Below, in pieces: positions 49,657 through 58,280 of a stretch of 64,000 nt of DNA. Positions within the stretch are counted from its first letter, which is position 1, and every line of letters starts with the position of its first letter. Source of the stretch: Flavobacterium glycines (GTDB lineage: Bacteria; Bacteroidota; Bacteroidia; Flavobacteriales; Flavobacteriaceae); NCBI RefSeq assembly GCF_900100165.1, contig NZ_FNEO01000002.1, forward strand, positions 124,001-188,000, read 5' to 3'. The notes under the pieces were generated by a model. It was not told the DNA's origin. It saw nothing but the letters and a program-made list of their open reading frames with translations, and made no database searches. Both the position numbers and the translations under genes were made by a program.

Positions 49657-50226
49657 ATGACCGAGTATTTCTTTGACCAACATTACCACAATATCCGCTA
49701 CGGTCAAGAAACCCTCAACCTTAAAGAATTTGAATCTTGTACGTTTACCAATTGTAATTTTTCCGATTGCAATTTGATAGGTGTTACTTTTATCGATTGT
49801 CAATTTAACCACTGCGTTTTTAATACCGCTAAAATTAACCACACAGCATTTCGAACGACATATTTTAATAATTGCCAAATTAAAGAAGTCAATTTTGCCA
49901 TGAGTGACAAACTCATTTTTGAAATACATTTTGACCATTGCTCCTTAGATTTTTCGAAGTTTTACGCCTTAAAACTCAAAGGCATCACTTTCAATAATTC
50001 CAGTCTGATAGCCGTAGATTTCATGGCTGCCGATTTAACAGGAGCACAATTCTACAACTGCGATTTATACCGTGCCGAATTTGAAAAAGCCATCGCCAAT
50101 AAAGTTGATTTCAGCACCAGCCGCAACTACACCATAGACCCCACAAAAACCAAACTTAAAAAAGCACAATTCGCCCTCGAAGGCGTAAAAGGATTGCTTT
50201 ATAAACATGAAATAATAGTTAAGTAA
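49657..50226 (+). CDS. Pentapeptide repeat protein
   Basis: This 189-residue protein consists largely of five-residue repeats of the A(D/N)LxF type in the divergent NCxF form (FTNCNFSDCNLIGVTFIDC, later AADLTGAQFYNCDLYRAEF), expected to fold as a right-handed square helix. No signal peptide or other domain is seen. Some members mimic DNA and protect gyrase (Qnr type), but most have no known role, and nothing here decides. It lies 87 nt after prfB. Confidence 0.9.
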   Translation: MTEYFFDQHYHNIRYGQETLNLKEFESCTFTNCNFSDCNLIGVTFIDCQFNHCVFNTAKINHTAFRTTYFNNCQIKEVNFAMSDKLIFEIHFDHCSLDFSKFYALKLKGITFNNSSLIAVDFMAADLTGAQFYNCDLYRAEFEKAIANKVDFSTSRNYTIDPTKTKLKKAQFALEGVKGLLYKHEIIVK

Positions 50227-50344
50227 TCTTTACAAAAGCCTCTATATTTTGTAAGAAAAATTATTTTACAAAACAATAAAGTAAGAATATTTTTAATATA
50301 TTTGAGATGAAATCAAAAACTATAAACAAAATCTATTTTATTTC

Positions 50345-51505
50345 ATGCCAGCATTAATTAGTAAGTACCGAATATTTTTAGCATCCCCCTCAGATTTAAC
50401 AGAAGAAAGATTTGCACTTGATGAGGTTGTTTCAGAACTAAACTTAACTTATGGAAATCCAAACAATATAGTTATTGAATTATTGAAATGGGAAAAAAAC
50501 TCAGCACCAGGAGCTAGCAGTATTGAAGTTCAATCTTTGATTAACAATGACATCCCTGAATATGATTTATTCATTGGACTACTTTGGTTAAGATTTGGAA
50601 CACCAACAAAAAATTTTGGCTCAGGTACTGAAGAAGAGTTTGAAATTGCTTATTCAAAATTTTTAAATGAGCAAAATTCAGTTCAAATCTTATTTTATTT
50701 TAAAAATGCTCTCCCTAATTCTATAAATGACATTGACCCTGAGCAATTATCTAAAGTTAAAAAATTTAAAAAGTCTTTAGGAGAAAAAAGCATCCTTTTT
50801 TGGGACTTTGAACATAAAGAAGATTTATGCAGATTTTTAAGAACACATATTCCTACAAGAATTGAAAATTTACGTAAAACATCTAATTTAAAAACAATTA
50901 ATCTTAAAGAAAAACCAAATATTAGCTCAATTATTATTGAAACGGAAGATGAATATGGAATTTTAGATTATCAAGAATTCATAGAAGAATCCTTGGAAAA
51001 CTCCAACCAATCTTTATCAAAAATTAATGATGCAACCGAAGTTATTGGAAAAGAAATAAACAAAAAAGCCGAAGAAATCAATAGACTAGTTGCCAATAAT
51101 CATAATCAACCAATTGGTGCTAAAGTTCAACGTAACATTTTCGTAAGGACTGCTAATATTGTTAATGATTATGCAAATAGAATTGAACCAGAAATTCCTA
51201 TTTATATGTCAAATTTTGAGCGTGGAATAGATGCATTATCTAAACTCATTAACATATATAAATCTGATTTCGAAGACAAAAACAAGGAATTAAATGAAAT
51301 AAAACTTCAACTAAAATCTCTTATAAACAACTTACCAGGTGCCATCGAAAACACAAAAGGATTCCTAGAAGCTTTAGAATCATGGCCGAGAATGTCAAAA
51401 GAGCTCAATAATTCACGTAAAAATGCAGCTGAAAAATTACGAGAATTAATTAGTAAAATAGAAACGAGTCACACAATAGCTGTTGAAGTTTACAAAAGCA
51501 TTTAA
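50345..51505 (+). CDS. DUF4062-like (TIR-related) protein with coiled-coil C-terminus
   Basis: The 386 residues start with KYRIFLASPSDLTEER (about 6-22), the N-terminal signature of DUF4062, a TIR-like alpha/beta domain. It continues with DLFIGLLWLRFGTPT and SGTEEEFEIAYSKF (about 75-120). From about 220 the protein is helical and charged, with likely coiled coils. No membrane segment is seen. TIR-like domains of this type are often sensors or effectors in defence or signalling proteins, usually fused to NTPase or repeat modules, which are missing here. Its DNA is more AT-rich than its neighbours. The flanking gaps are 118 and 146 nt, so it stands alone and may have been acquired. Confidence 0.75.
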   Translation: MPALISKYRIFLASPSDLTEERFALDEVVSELNLTYGNPNNIVIELLKWEKNSAPGASSIEVQSLINNDIPEYDLFIGLLWLRFGTPTKNFGSGTEEEFEIAYSKFLNEQNSVQILFYFKNALPNSINDIDPEQLSKVKKFKKSLGEKSILFWDFEHKEDLCRFLRTHIPTRIENLRKTSNLKTINLKEKPNISSIIIETEDEYGILDYQEFIEESLENSNQSLSKINDATEVIGKEINKKAEEINRLVANNHNQPIGAKVQRNIFVRTANIVNDYANRIEPEIPIYMSNFERGIDALSKLINIYKSDFEDKNKELNEIKLQLKSLINNLPGAIENTKGFLEALESWPRMSKELNNSRKNAAEKLRELISKIETSHTIAVEVYKSI

Positions 51506-51651
51506 AACAAAGTATAAACAAGAAAACATAAAACCAACAAAGTTGTGTTTTAAATAGCATTATTAAGTTTTCTGGAAAAATATTTAGCTAGGGCAAACGC
51601 CCTGTTTGTGCTACCCATAGATAGTTTCAAAATAACTTAAACCTTCTAACC

Positions 51652-52119
51652 ATGAAAAAACTACTTATCCCTCTTGTATTCATTGTAATTGCTTGCTCTG
51701 CTAAGAAAAAAATAACCGCCAACGAAGATAAAGGTGTTGGAGACACACGAACTAAAGCAGTAGAACTTCTGGATAACAACACTTACTTACTAACCGAACA
51801 AAGTGATGATAAAACCTATGGCTTCGACAAATCGAATCCTATAAAAGTAGGTGGTGTAAAAACCAATGAAGGACCTGTCAACGAAAGAAGATTTCTAAAT
51901 GCGTTATTTGGACCTGGAAATAAAAAAATGACTTATTTCAGAGCCGGAAGTTGCTGTCCTTTTAAAAGTCCGAATGGTTTTATCAACAACGTGGGAATGC
52001 TTGACAGATACCGAGTAACTGAAATTGGAAGTAAAGACACATTAGACATTTATATCAACATGTATGATACCGGCGATTTGAAAATCCCTGTTGGTTTGAA
52101 AGCAAAAGTGAAAAAATAA
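51652..52119 (+). CDS. Conserved lipoprotein of unknown function
   Basis: The 155-residue protein has a short signal with lipobox IACS (Cys15). It then holds TRTKAVELLDNNTYLLTEQ and a conserved-looking AGSCCPFKS with paired cysteines near 100. Proteins of this sort are widespread in Bacteroidota; as I recall, some carry the misleading name 2-dehydro-3-deoxyphosphooctonate aldolase. No aldolase motif is present. It may be an envelope protein, and the CC pair could be redox-active or structural. Confidence 0.75.
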   Translation: MKKLLIPLVFIVIACSAKKKITANEDKGVGDTRTKAVELLDNNTYLLTEQSDDKTYGFDKSNPIKVGGVKTNEGPVNERRFLNALFGPGNKKMTYFRAGSCCPFKSPNGFINNVGMLDRYRVTEIGSKDTLDIYINMYDTGDLKIPVGLKAKVKK

Positions 52120-52179
52120 TTTTCTTTATATCGAAAGAAAAAATCAACTCTCAAACATTATCAATCAATAATATTCAAA

Positions 52180-52884
52180 ATGAAAAAAATTTTAATACTA
52201 ACCATCCTTCTTATTTTTTCAAAATCATTTTCACAAAGTAAAAACTTCATCGATCAAGCCTATTTAGAAACTGAAGTAGAAGTTGACACATTGATTGTTC
52301 CAGACAAAATTTATTTGACTATAACATTGAACGAATCAGACACAAAAAATAAAAAATCGACAGAAGAACTTGAAAATTCAATGCATAAAGTATTAAAATC
52401 TTTAAATATTGATACTGAAAAAGATTTAAGCTTAGTTGACTTTAGCAGTGACCTAAAAAAATATTTATTCAGTAGTCAAAACATACTTAAAACAAAAATG
52501 TATTCCTTACTCCTTAGGGATGCTGTTACAGCCGGAAAAGTATTGGCTGAATTAGAAAAATCAGATATTTCAAATGTCTCAATTGAAAAAACAGAATATT
52601 CAAAAGCGGAACAACTTCTCCCTGAATTAAAAGCTAAAGCAATAATAAAAGCTAAAGAATCTGCTGAAAAAATGGTTAAACCTTTAAATCAAAAAATTGG
52701 AAAAGCAATTTACATTTCAGATTTAACTTTTTCAATTTCAAATCAACTTCAAGGAAAAGTAGCAGGTATACAAATTAGAGGAGCATCCAGTATTTATGGC
52801 GCTAGAGAAAGCGAACCTATTTTGATAGAATTTAATAAAATAAAATTTTCTTCAAAAGTAAGTGTTAAATTTATTCTAGATTGA
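52180..52884 (+). CDS. SIMPL (DUF541) domain protein, exported
   Basis: The 234-residue protein has a signal peptide (to SFSQ) and a SIMPL-type domain (about 25-220). This family is envelope-associated and of poorly known role. Near the C-terminus it holds LQGKVAGIQIRGASSIYGAR (about 190-210), which reads like the plug segment of SusC proteins (GKVAGVQI...IRGASS). That is unexpected in a protein of this size. The gene stands 60 nt after the lipoprotein gene and 24 nt before the hydrolase gene. Confidence 0.8.
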   Translation: MKKILILTILLIFSKSFSQSKNFIDQAYLETEVEVDTLIVPDKIYLTITLNESDTKNKKSTEELENSMHKVLKSLNIDTEKDLSLVDFSSDLKKYLFSSQNILKTKMYSLLLRDAVTAGKVLAELEKSDISNVSIEKTEYSKAEQLLPELKAKAIIKAKESAEKMVKPLNQKIGKAIYISDLTFSISNQLQGKVAGIQIRGASSIYGARESEPILIEFNKIKFSSKVSVKFILD

Positions 52885-52908
52885 AATAACAATTTATATC
52901 ATTAAAAC

Positions 52909-54306
52909 ATGAAAACATTTTTAATTTTATCCTTGACGCTTTTATCATGCTTGTTTATAAATGCTCAGGAAATTACCGGACAATGGAATGGCGTTCTCAA
53001 AGTTCAGGGAATGCAGTTAAGACTCGTTTTTCATGTTACAAAAACAACTGACGGTTTTACGGCCACTATGGACAGTCCGGATCAAAAAGCTAATGGAATT
53101 CCTGTAACGAAAACTACTTTTGAAAACCCGAAGATAAAATTTGAAATTGCAGCTATTAATATGGAATACAATGGCGAATTAAAAAAGCAGGAAATCATTG
53201 GTGTTTTTACACAAAACGGTCAGCAATTTCCTTTAAACTTATCCCGAAATACAATAGAAAAAACAGCTTTAAAAAGACCTCAGGAACCTGCAAAACCCTT
53301 TCCTTATTACGAAGAGGAAGTGACTTTCTTAAATCCGAAAGCCAACATTTCTTTGGCTGGAACTTTAACATTACCTAAAAAAGAAGGTATTTATCCTGCT
53401 GTTATTTTGATTTCAGGAAGTGGTCCTCAAAACCGAAACGAAGAACTAATGGGACACAAACCTTTTTTAATTATTTCTGATTATTTAACGCGCAACGGAA
53501 TTGCTGTTTTAAGATATGACGACAGAGGTTTTGGAAACTCAAAAGGTGATTTTAAATCGGCTACAACAGCTGATTTTGCAACTGATGTTGAAAGTGTTCT
53601 AGCCTATTTAAAAACCAGAAAAGAAATCAATCCAAAACAAATTGGCTTAATTGGTCACAGTGAAGGCGGCATCATTGCTCCGATAGTGGCTTCAAAATCC
53701 AAGGATGTCAATTTTATTATTCTGCTCGCCGGAACCGGAATTCCGGGAAATGAATTATTGCTGTTACAACAGGAAAAAATGGCAAAAGTTTCCGGTATGC
53801 CAGATGATGAAATACAAAAAGCATCAGCCTACAACAAAAAACTTTTTAATTTGATGTTGCATTCGACCGACATCGAAAAATTGAAATCGGATTTAAGAAC
53901 TGAATTAACCGAAATAATAGACAATGATACTGCTGCCAAAATCCCTAACGGTATGACCAAAGAAAAATATATCGATGGACAACTAAACCAACTTACTTCT
54001 CTCTGGATGCTTTATTTTACAAAATTCAATCCCGCCACCGCATTGGAAAAAGTCAAATGTCCTGTATTAGCTCTTAATGGTGAAAAAGATGTACAGGTTC
54101 CTCCCAAAGAAAATTTGACTGCCATAAAAAATGCCTTAACCAAAGCCGGAAATAAAAAAGTCACAACGATAGAATTTCCCAAGCTAAATCATTTATTTCA
54201 GGAATGTAAAACAGGCTCACCTGAAGAATACGCAACTATCGAACAAACATTTGCTCCTGTTGTTTTAGACGAAATGCTACAATGGATAAAACTACAAATA
54301 CATTAA
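52909..54306 (+). CDS. Alpha/beta hydrolase with N-terminal beta domain, exported
   Basis: The 465-residue protein has a signal peptide (to INAQ). An N-terminal beta-rich domain (about 22-115, ITGQWNGVLKVQGMQLRLVF) precedes an alpha/beta hydrolase fold (about 130-465). The nucleophile elbow is GHSEGG (near 246) and the oxyanion region is ISGSGPQNR. Late Asp (NGEKDVQVP) and His (LNHLF) complete the triad. It resembles secreted esterases or acyl-peptide hydrolases of Bacteroidota. The substrate is unknown. A link to acetyl or methyl esters of plant polymers would be a guess. Confidence 0.88.
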   Translation: MKTFLILSLTLLSCLFINAQEITGQWNGVLKVQGMQLRLVFHVTKTTDGFTATMDSPDQKANGIPVTKTTFENPKIKFEIAAINMEYNGELKKQEIIGVFTQNGQQFPLNLSRNTIEKTALKRPQEPAKPFPYYEEEVTFLNPKANISLAGTLTLPKKEGIYPAVILISGSGPQNRNEELMGHKPFLIISDYLTRNGIAVLRYDDRGFGNSKGDFKSATTADFATDVESVLAYLKTRKEINPKQIGLIGHSEGGIIAPIVASKSKDVNFIILLAGTGIPGNELLLLQQEKMAKVSGMPDDEIQKASAYNKKLFNLMLHSTDIEKLKSDLRTELTEIIDNDTAAKIPNGMTKEKYIDGQLNQLTSLWMLYFTKFNPATALEKVKCPVLALNGEKDVQVPPKENLTAIKNALTKAGNKKVTTIEFPKLNHLFQECKTGSPEEYATIEQTFAPVVLDEMLQWIKLQIH

Positions 54307-54437
54307 GCTGTATGCGCTAGCTATTGACTATCTTATAACCAAAATTGACTACTTTTAGAAATCTGTCAATTTTCACATTATATACTAAAAATTGCAGACA
54401 ATACTATTAACTCAAAATAACTATTAAAAATATTTTT

Positions 54438-54731
54438 ATGCCTATCCTCTTAATCCTTTTACCTTCACTTTTTCAAATGATCTTCGGCCGTAAAGCAGTC
54501 GGAGAGGATATCAAACTGGGTTTTGGTGCCATCTGTTTAATTAGTTTTTTGAGTCAAATTGCGGTTTCGTTTATTGCTTTTTTCATAATGGCAAAAAAAC
54601 TTCAAAATGACCATTTCGTTTGTGGCCTTCCATTACTTGGAATTGTTATGTGTTCGTTATTTTTTACATTATGTTTATTTATAATAATGATTATTCAGTA
54701 TTTTATTAAAAGATCTTACGAAAGAAAATGA
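54438..54731 (+). CDS. Small membrane protein of unknown function
   Basis: The 97-residue product has three hydrophobic stretches (about 1-12, 27-50 and 62-86) and a basic tail KRSYERK, so it is probably an inner membrane protein. I do not recognise the family. It stands alone between the hydrolase gene and ccsBA, with about 130 and 160 nt on either side. Confidence 0.55.
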   Translation: MPILLILLPSLFQMIFGRKAVGEDIKLGFGAICLISFLSQIAVSFIAFFIMAKKLQNDHFVCGLPLLGIVMCSLFFTLCLFIIMIIQYFIKRSYERK

Positions 54732-54750
54732 ATTAAATCCAATCAATTTC

Positions 54751-54780
54751 TGTAAATCTGTGTAATCTGCGGTTAAAAAA
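54751..54780. repeat. Intergenic word repeat upstream of ccsBA
   Basis: TGTAAATCTGTGTAATCTGC followed by GGTTAAAAAA resembles the dispersed AATCTGTGTAATCTGTGG sequences that I recall between genes in flavobacterial chromosomes. Only one copy is present in this window. Confidence 0.3.
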
Positions 54781-54852
54781 AACGCAATTTTTCTTCCCTT
54801 AATTTTGGATTAAATTAACAACTGTACGACTTAAGAACTCAACATTTTTAAG

Positions 54853-54860
54853 TACTTTTG
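54853..54860 (+). promoter_or_regulatory. Putative -7 promoter box of ccsBA
   Basis: TACTTTTG matches TAnnTTTG exactly, 31 nt before the ATG. No -33 element is clear. Confidence 0.4.
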
Positions 54861-54891
54861 TGGCACTTTTAAAAAATGTAATCCTCTACTA

Positions 54892-57800
54892 ATGGATAAA
54901 AAAATATACTCTTTTTTATTTTCTACCCGCTTAATGGCTTTTCTTTTTCTGGCTTTTGCAATAGCGATGGCAACAGGAACTTTCATCGAAAGTAAATACA
55001 ATACAGATACCGCCCGAATTTGGGTCTACAACACCTGGTGGTTTGAAGGAATTATGGCTGTTTTTATGCTTAACTTCTTCGGGAATATCAAACGTTATCA
55101 GTTATTAAAAAAAGAAAAATGGGCTACTCTTCTACTCCATTTGGCGTTTATTTTAATTCTTTTAGGAGCTTTTATTACCCGCTACATCAGTTTTGAAGGT
55201 GTGATGCCTATTGATGAAGGCGCAACCGAAAGTCAGTTTTTTTCAGATAAAACATTCCTGACTGTTTTTGTAGATGGAGAATACAAAGGCGAAATGAAAC
55301 GTCGCGTTTTTGAAAAACCGGTACTGCTTTCGCCTGTAACCAATAATGATTTTGCAGTTTCGGGAGAATTTGATAAAATACCTTTCGAAGTGAAATACAA
55401 AAACTTCATTATGGGGGCAAAGGAATACATCAAACCCGATGCTAACGGAACTTTGTACATGAAACTGGTCGAAGCCGGTTCGGGAGGTCGTGAGGAGCAT
55501 TTCCTGAAAGAAGGCGAAGTTCAAAACATTCACAATGTGCTTTTTTCTTTAAACAAACATACCGATGGCGCCATTAACATCACTTTTGATGGTAAAAATT
55601 ATACGATCGAAACCCCATTTGAAGGAAACTTTATGCGTATGGCAGATAAGTTGCAAGGCGCTGTCAGCAAAGACAAAGTACAACCATTGATGATGCGTTC
55701 TTTGTACAGCATTGGCGATATCCGAATTGTTTTCCCTGATCCGGCTACCAAAGGAGTTATTGATTACGAATCCAAAAACGACTTCAAAGCTAAGGAACAC
55801 GAGGATGCTCTTGTTGTAACTGTTAATGCCGAAGGACAGCAAAAAGAAGTGACACTTTTAGGCTCAAAAGGAAAAGTGGGTGAACCAAAAACAGTGAAAA
55901 TTGGCAATATCGAATACTCATTATTCTACGGAAGTAAAGCCTATATTTTGCCTTTCAAAATAAAATTAAACGATTTTATTGCTCAAAAATATCCTGGTAC
56001 AGAGAAAAGTTATTCGTCTTTTGAAAGTCAGGTAACGGTTCTGGATTCTGCCCAAAAACCATTTGACGCCCGAATTTACATGAATCACGTTTTAGACCAC
56101 AAAGGCTATCGTTTTTTCCAATCTTCTTTTAAACCGGATGAAAAAGGAACGGTTTTATCCGTAAATCACGATTTCTGGGGAACTTACATTACTTATACCG
56201 GATATTTTATTTTATTCTTTTCATTAATGGCGATTATGTTTACAAAACATTCCCGTTTTGCCGATTTGAAACGCAAATTGGAAGTAGTTAAAGAGAAAAA
56301 AGAAAAATTAATTACGATTCTGATTCTGTTCTTAAGTTTTAACGGTTTTGCGCAAATGCGCAATCATAATCACGACCATGAGCATGATCATGCAAACGAA
56401 TCAAAATCTAAAACTCATCAAAGAGTAGCGCCCACAGAAAAGGAATTAGATTCTTTAATTAATAAATTCAAAGTATCCGAAAAACACGCGGCTCAGTTTG
56501 GAAGACTGATTATTCAGGATGCCGGAGGAAGAATGAAACCTATCAATACTTTTTCTTCTGAATTGCTGCGAAAAGTAAGTCATGCTAACGAATACAAAGG
56601 CTTAAATTCAGACCAGGTTTTCTTATCCATGTCTCAATATGGTCAGCTTTGGATCGAAGTTCCTTTGATTTACATCAAAAGCGGAAATGACAGTATCCGA
56701 AAAATTATTGGTATTGATGCTAAAGCCAAATACGCACCTTTCATTGCTTTTTTTGACGGAGAAGGGAATTACAAATTAGGTCCTTACTTAGATGCTGCTT
56801 ATCAGGCTGCTAATCCGAATCAGTTTGAAAAAGATTTCGTAGAAACCGATAAGAAAGTAAATTTAATGGAATCAGCATTGAGCGGAACTATTTTGAAAAT
56901 TTTCCCTATTCCAAATGACCCTAACAACAAATGGATTTCGCTAAACGAAGTTCAGAAATCAGGTTTAAAAGGCATGGATTCTACCTATACGGCCAGCGTT
57001 TTACCATTGTATTTTGGTTCTTTAAATAATGCTGCTATTAACGGAGAGTATAAAAATGCTGATGATTTATTAGAAAGTATTCACGGTTTCCAAAAGAAAT
57101 TTGGAGCTAAAGTATTGCCTTCAGAAAGAAAAGTAGATTTAGAGATTTTATATAACAAATACGACGTATTCCAAAAATTACCTTATTGGTATTTGACAGC
57201 AGCAATTCTGATGCTTTTATTTACCATTATCAAAATATTTAAAGAAACAAAAACAGTAAATTATTTGGTTAACGGAATGCACATCATCATCGGATTGTTA
57301 TTTGCATTGCATACCGCAGGATTAATTGCCCGTTGGTACATTTCAGGTCACGCACCTTGGAGTAATGCTTATGAGTCTATTGTTTATGTTTCCTGGGCTA
57401 CGATGTTCTTTGGTTTGGCTTTCGACATTAAATCCAAATTGACTGTTGCATCTTCCGCTTTCGTAACAGCGATGATTTTAATGGCAGCTTACATGAACTG
57501 GATTGATCCGGAAATTGCCAACCTTCAGCCTGTATTAAATTCTTATTGGTTAATGATTCACGTAGCGGTTATTGTAGCGAGTTACGGACCATTTGCACTG
57601 GGAATGATTTTAGGTTTTGTTTCCTTGTTGTTAATCTTTTTTACCAACGATAAGAACAGAGCCAAAATGGATTTAAACATTAGTGAAATCACGTACATCA
57701 ACGAAATGGCTTTGACCATTGGATTGATTATGCTGACTATTGGAAACTTCCTTGGCGGACAATGGGCTAATGAAAGCTGGGGACGTTATTGGGGTTGGGA

Positions 57801-58086
57801 TCCTAAAGAAACCTGGGCATTAATCAGTATTATGATTTATGCTTTTGTAATTCACGCTCGTTTTGTACCTCATTTAAGAGGAAAATGGGTTTTCAACTTA
57901 ATGAGTATGTTTGCTTTCGTTTCTATTTTGTTTACCTATTACGGAGTAAACTTCCACTTAGTAGGATTGCACTCTTACGCCAGCGGAGAAGCACATTCAC
58001 TAAACTGGATTTACTATACTCTGGGATCGATTGCTTTAATTGGAGCATTAACTTATCCAAAATATAGAAAATACTACAAGAAATAA
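54892..58086 (+). CDS. ccsBA: Fused cytochrome c synthase CcsBA (ResB-CcsA)
   Basis: This 1064-residue inner membrane protein carries haem out and attaches it to apocytochrome c (system II). The N-terminal ResB/CcsB half has membrane segments near 10-30, 45-65, 80-100 and 435-455 around a long periplasmic domain. A hydrophobic segment ends FNGFAQ and is followed by a His-rich run (H492 to H500, five His). The C-terminal half has the CcsA core with about eight helices and the haem-handling WGWDPKETW (967-975). Conserved His residues lie near HTAGLIARWY, HVAVIVAS and the late FHLVGLHSYASG. The fused form is usual in Bacteroidota. Confidence 0.95.
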   Translation: MDKKIYSFLFSTRLMAFLFLAFAIAMATGTFIESKYNTDTARIWVYNTWWFEGIMAVFMLNFFGNIKRYQLLKKEKWATLLLHLAFILILLGAFITRYISFEGVMPIDEGATESQFFSDKTFLTVFVDGEYKGEMKRRVFEKPVLLSPVTNNDFAVSGEFDKIPFEVKYKNFIMGAKEYIKPDANGTLYMKLVEAGSGGREEHFLKEGEVQNIHNVLFSLNKHTDGAINITFDGKNYTIETPFEGNFMRMADKLQGAVSKDKVQPLMMRSLYSIGDIRIVFPDPATKGVIDYESKNDFKAKEHEDALVVTVNAEGQQKEVTLLGSKGKVGEPKTVKIGNIEYSLFYGSKAYILPFKIKLNDFIAQKYPGTEKSYSSFESQVTVLDSAQKPFDARIYMNHVLDHKGYRFFQSSFKPDEKGTVLSVNHDFWGTYITYTGYFILFFSLMAIMFTKHSRFADLKRKLEVVKEKKEKLITILILFLSFNGFAQMRNHNHDHEHDHANESKSKTHQRVAPTEKELDSLINKFKVSEKHAAQFGRLIIQDAGGRMKPINTFSSELLRKVSHANEYKGLNSDQVFLSMSQYGQLWIEVPLIYIKSGNDSIRKIIGIDAKAKYAPFIAFFDGEGNYKLGPYLDAAYQAANPNQFEKDFVETDKKVNLMESALSGTILKIFPIPNDPNNKWISLNEVQKSGLKGMDSTYTASVLPLYFGSLNNAAINGEYKNADDLLESIHGFQKKFGAKVLPSERKVDLEILYNKYDVFQKLPYWYLTAAILMLLFTIIKIFKETKTVNYLVNGMHIIIGLLFALHTAGLIARWYISGHAPWSNAYESIVYVSWATMFFGLAFDIKSKLTVASSAFVTAMILMAAYMNWIDPEIANLQPVLNSYWLMIHVAVIVASYGPFALGMILGFVSLLLIFFTNDKNRAKMDLNISEITYINEMALTIGLIMLTIGNFLGGQWANESWGRYWGWDPKETWALISIMIYAFVIHARFVPHLRGKWVFNLMSMFAFVSILFTYYGVNFHLVGLHSYASGEAHSLNWIYYTLGSIALIGALTYPKYRKYYKK

Positions 58087-58126
58087 TAAGGTTTAAAACA
58101 CATACCTATAAAAAAATCCGTTCACT

Positions 58127-58236
58127 TTGAACATGCCCCAAAAAGTTAGACACTATTTGGGGCATTTTTTATGGAAAGAAAAGTTAAGTATGATTATGCA
58201 TTTAAGTTAGAATGCGTAGAAATAATTTTAACAGCA
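58127..58236 (+). mobile_element. Remnant of an IS3/IS150-type insertion sequence (left end and transposase start)
   Basis: TGAACATGCCCCAAAAAGTTAGACAC resembles the terminal repeats of IS150-group elements (CCCAAAAAGTTNGACA). It is followed at 58171 by an ATG reading MERKVKYDYAFKLECVEIIL, like the start of IS3 orfA transposases (K-Y-x-x-x-FKLxxV). The frame then loses all likeness and stops near 58320 inside the end of dsbD. The right end and the rest of the transposase are absent, so this is a dead fragment beside the dsbD 3' end. Confidence 0.65.
58133..58170 (+). terminator. Hairpin from an IS end, placed as ccsBA terminator
   Basis: ATGCCCCAAA (58133-58142) and TTTGGGGCAT (58156-58165) form a perfect 10-bp stem followed by T residues up to 58170. 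The sequence inside (AAAAGTTAGACAC) belongs to the insertion-element end described separately. Confidence 0.65.
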
Positions 58237-58280
58237 AACATTTCTAAACTTTGCTGTTATAGTAGATTCGGCTACTTCAT

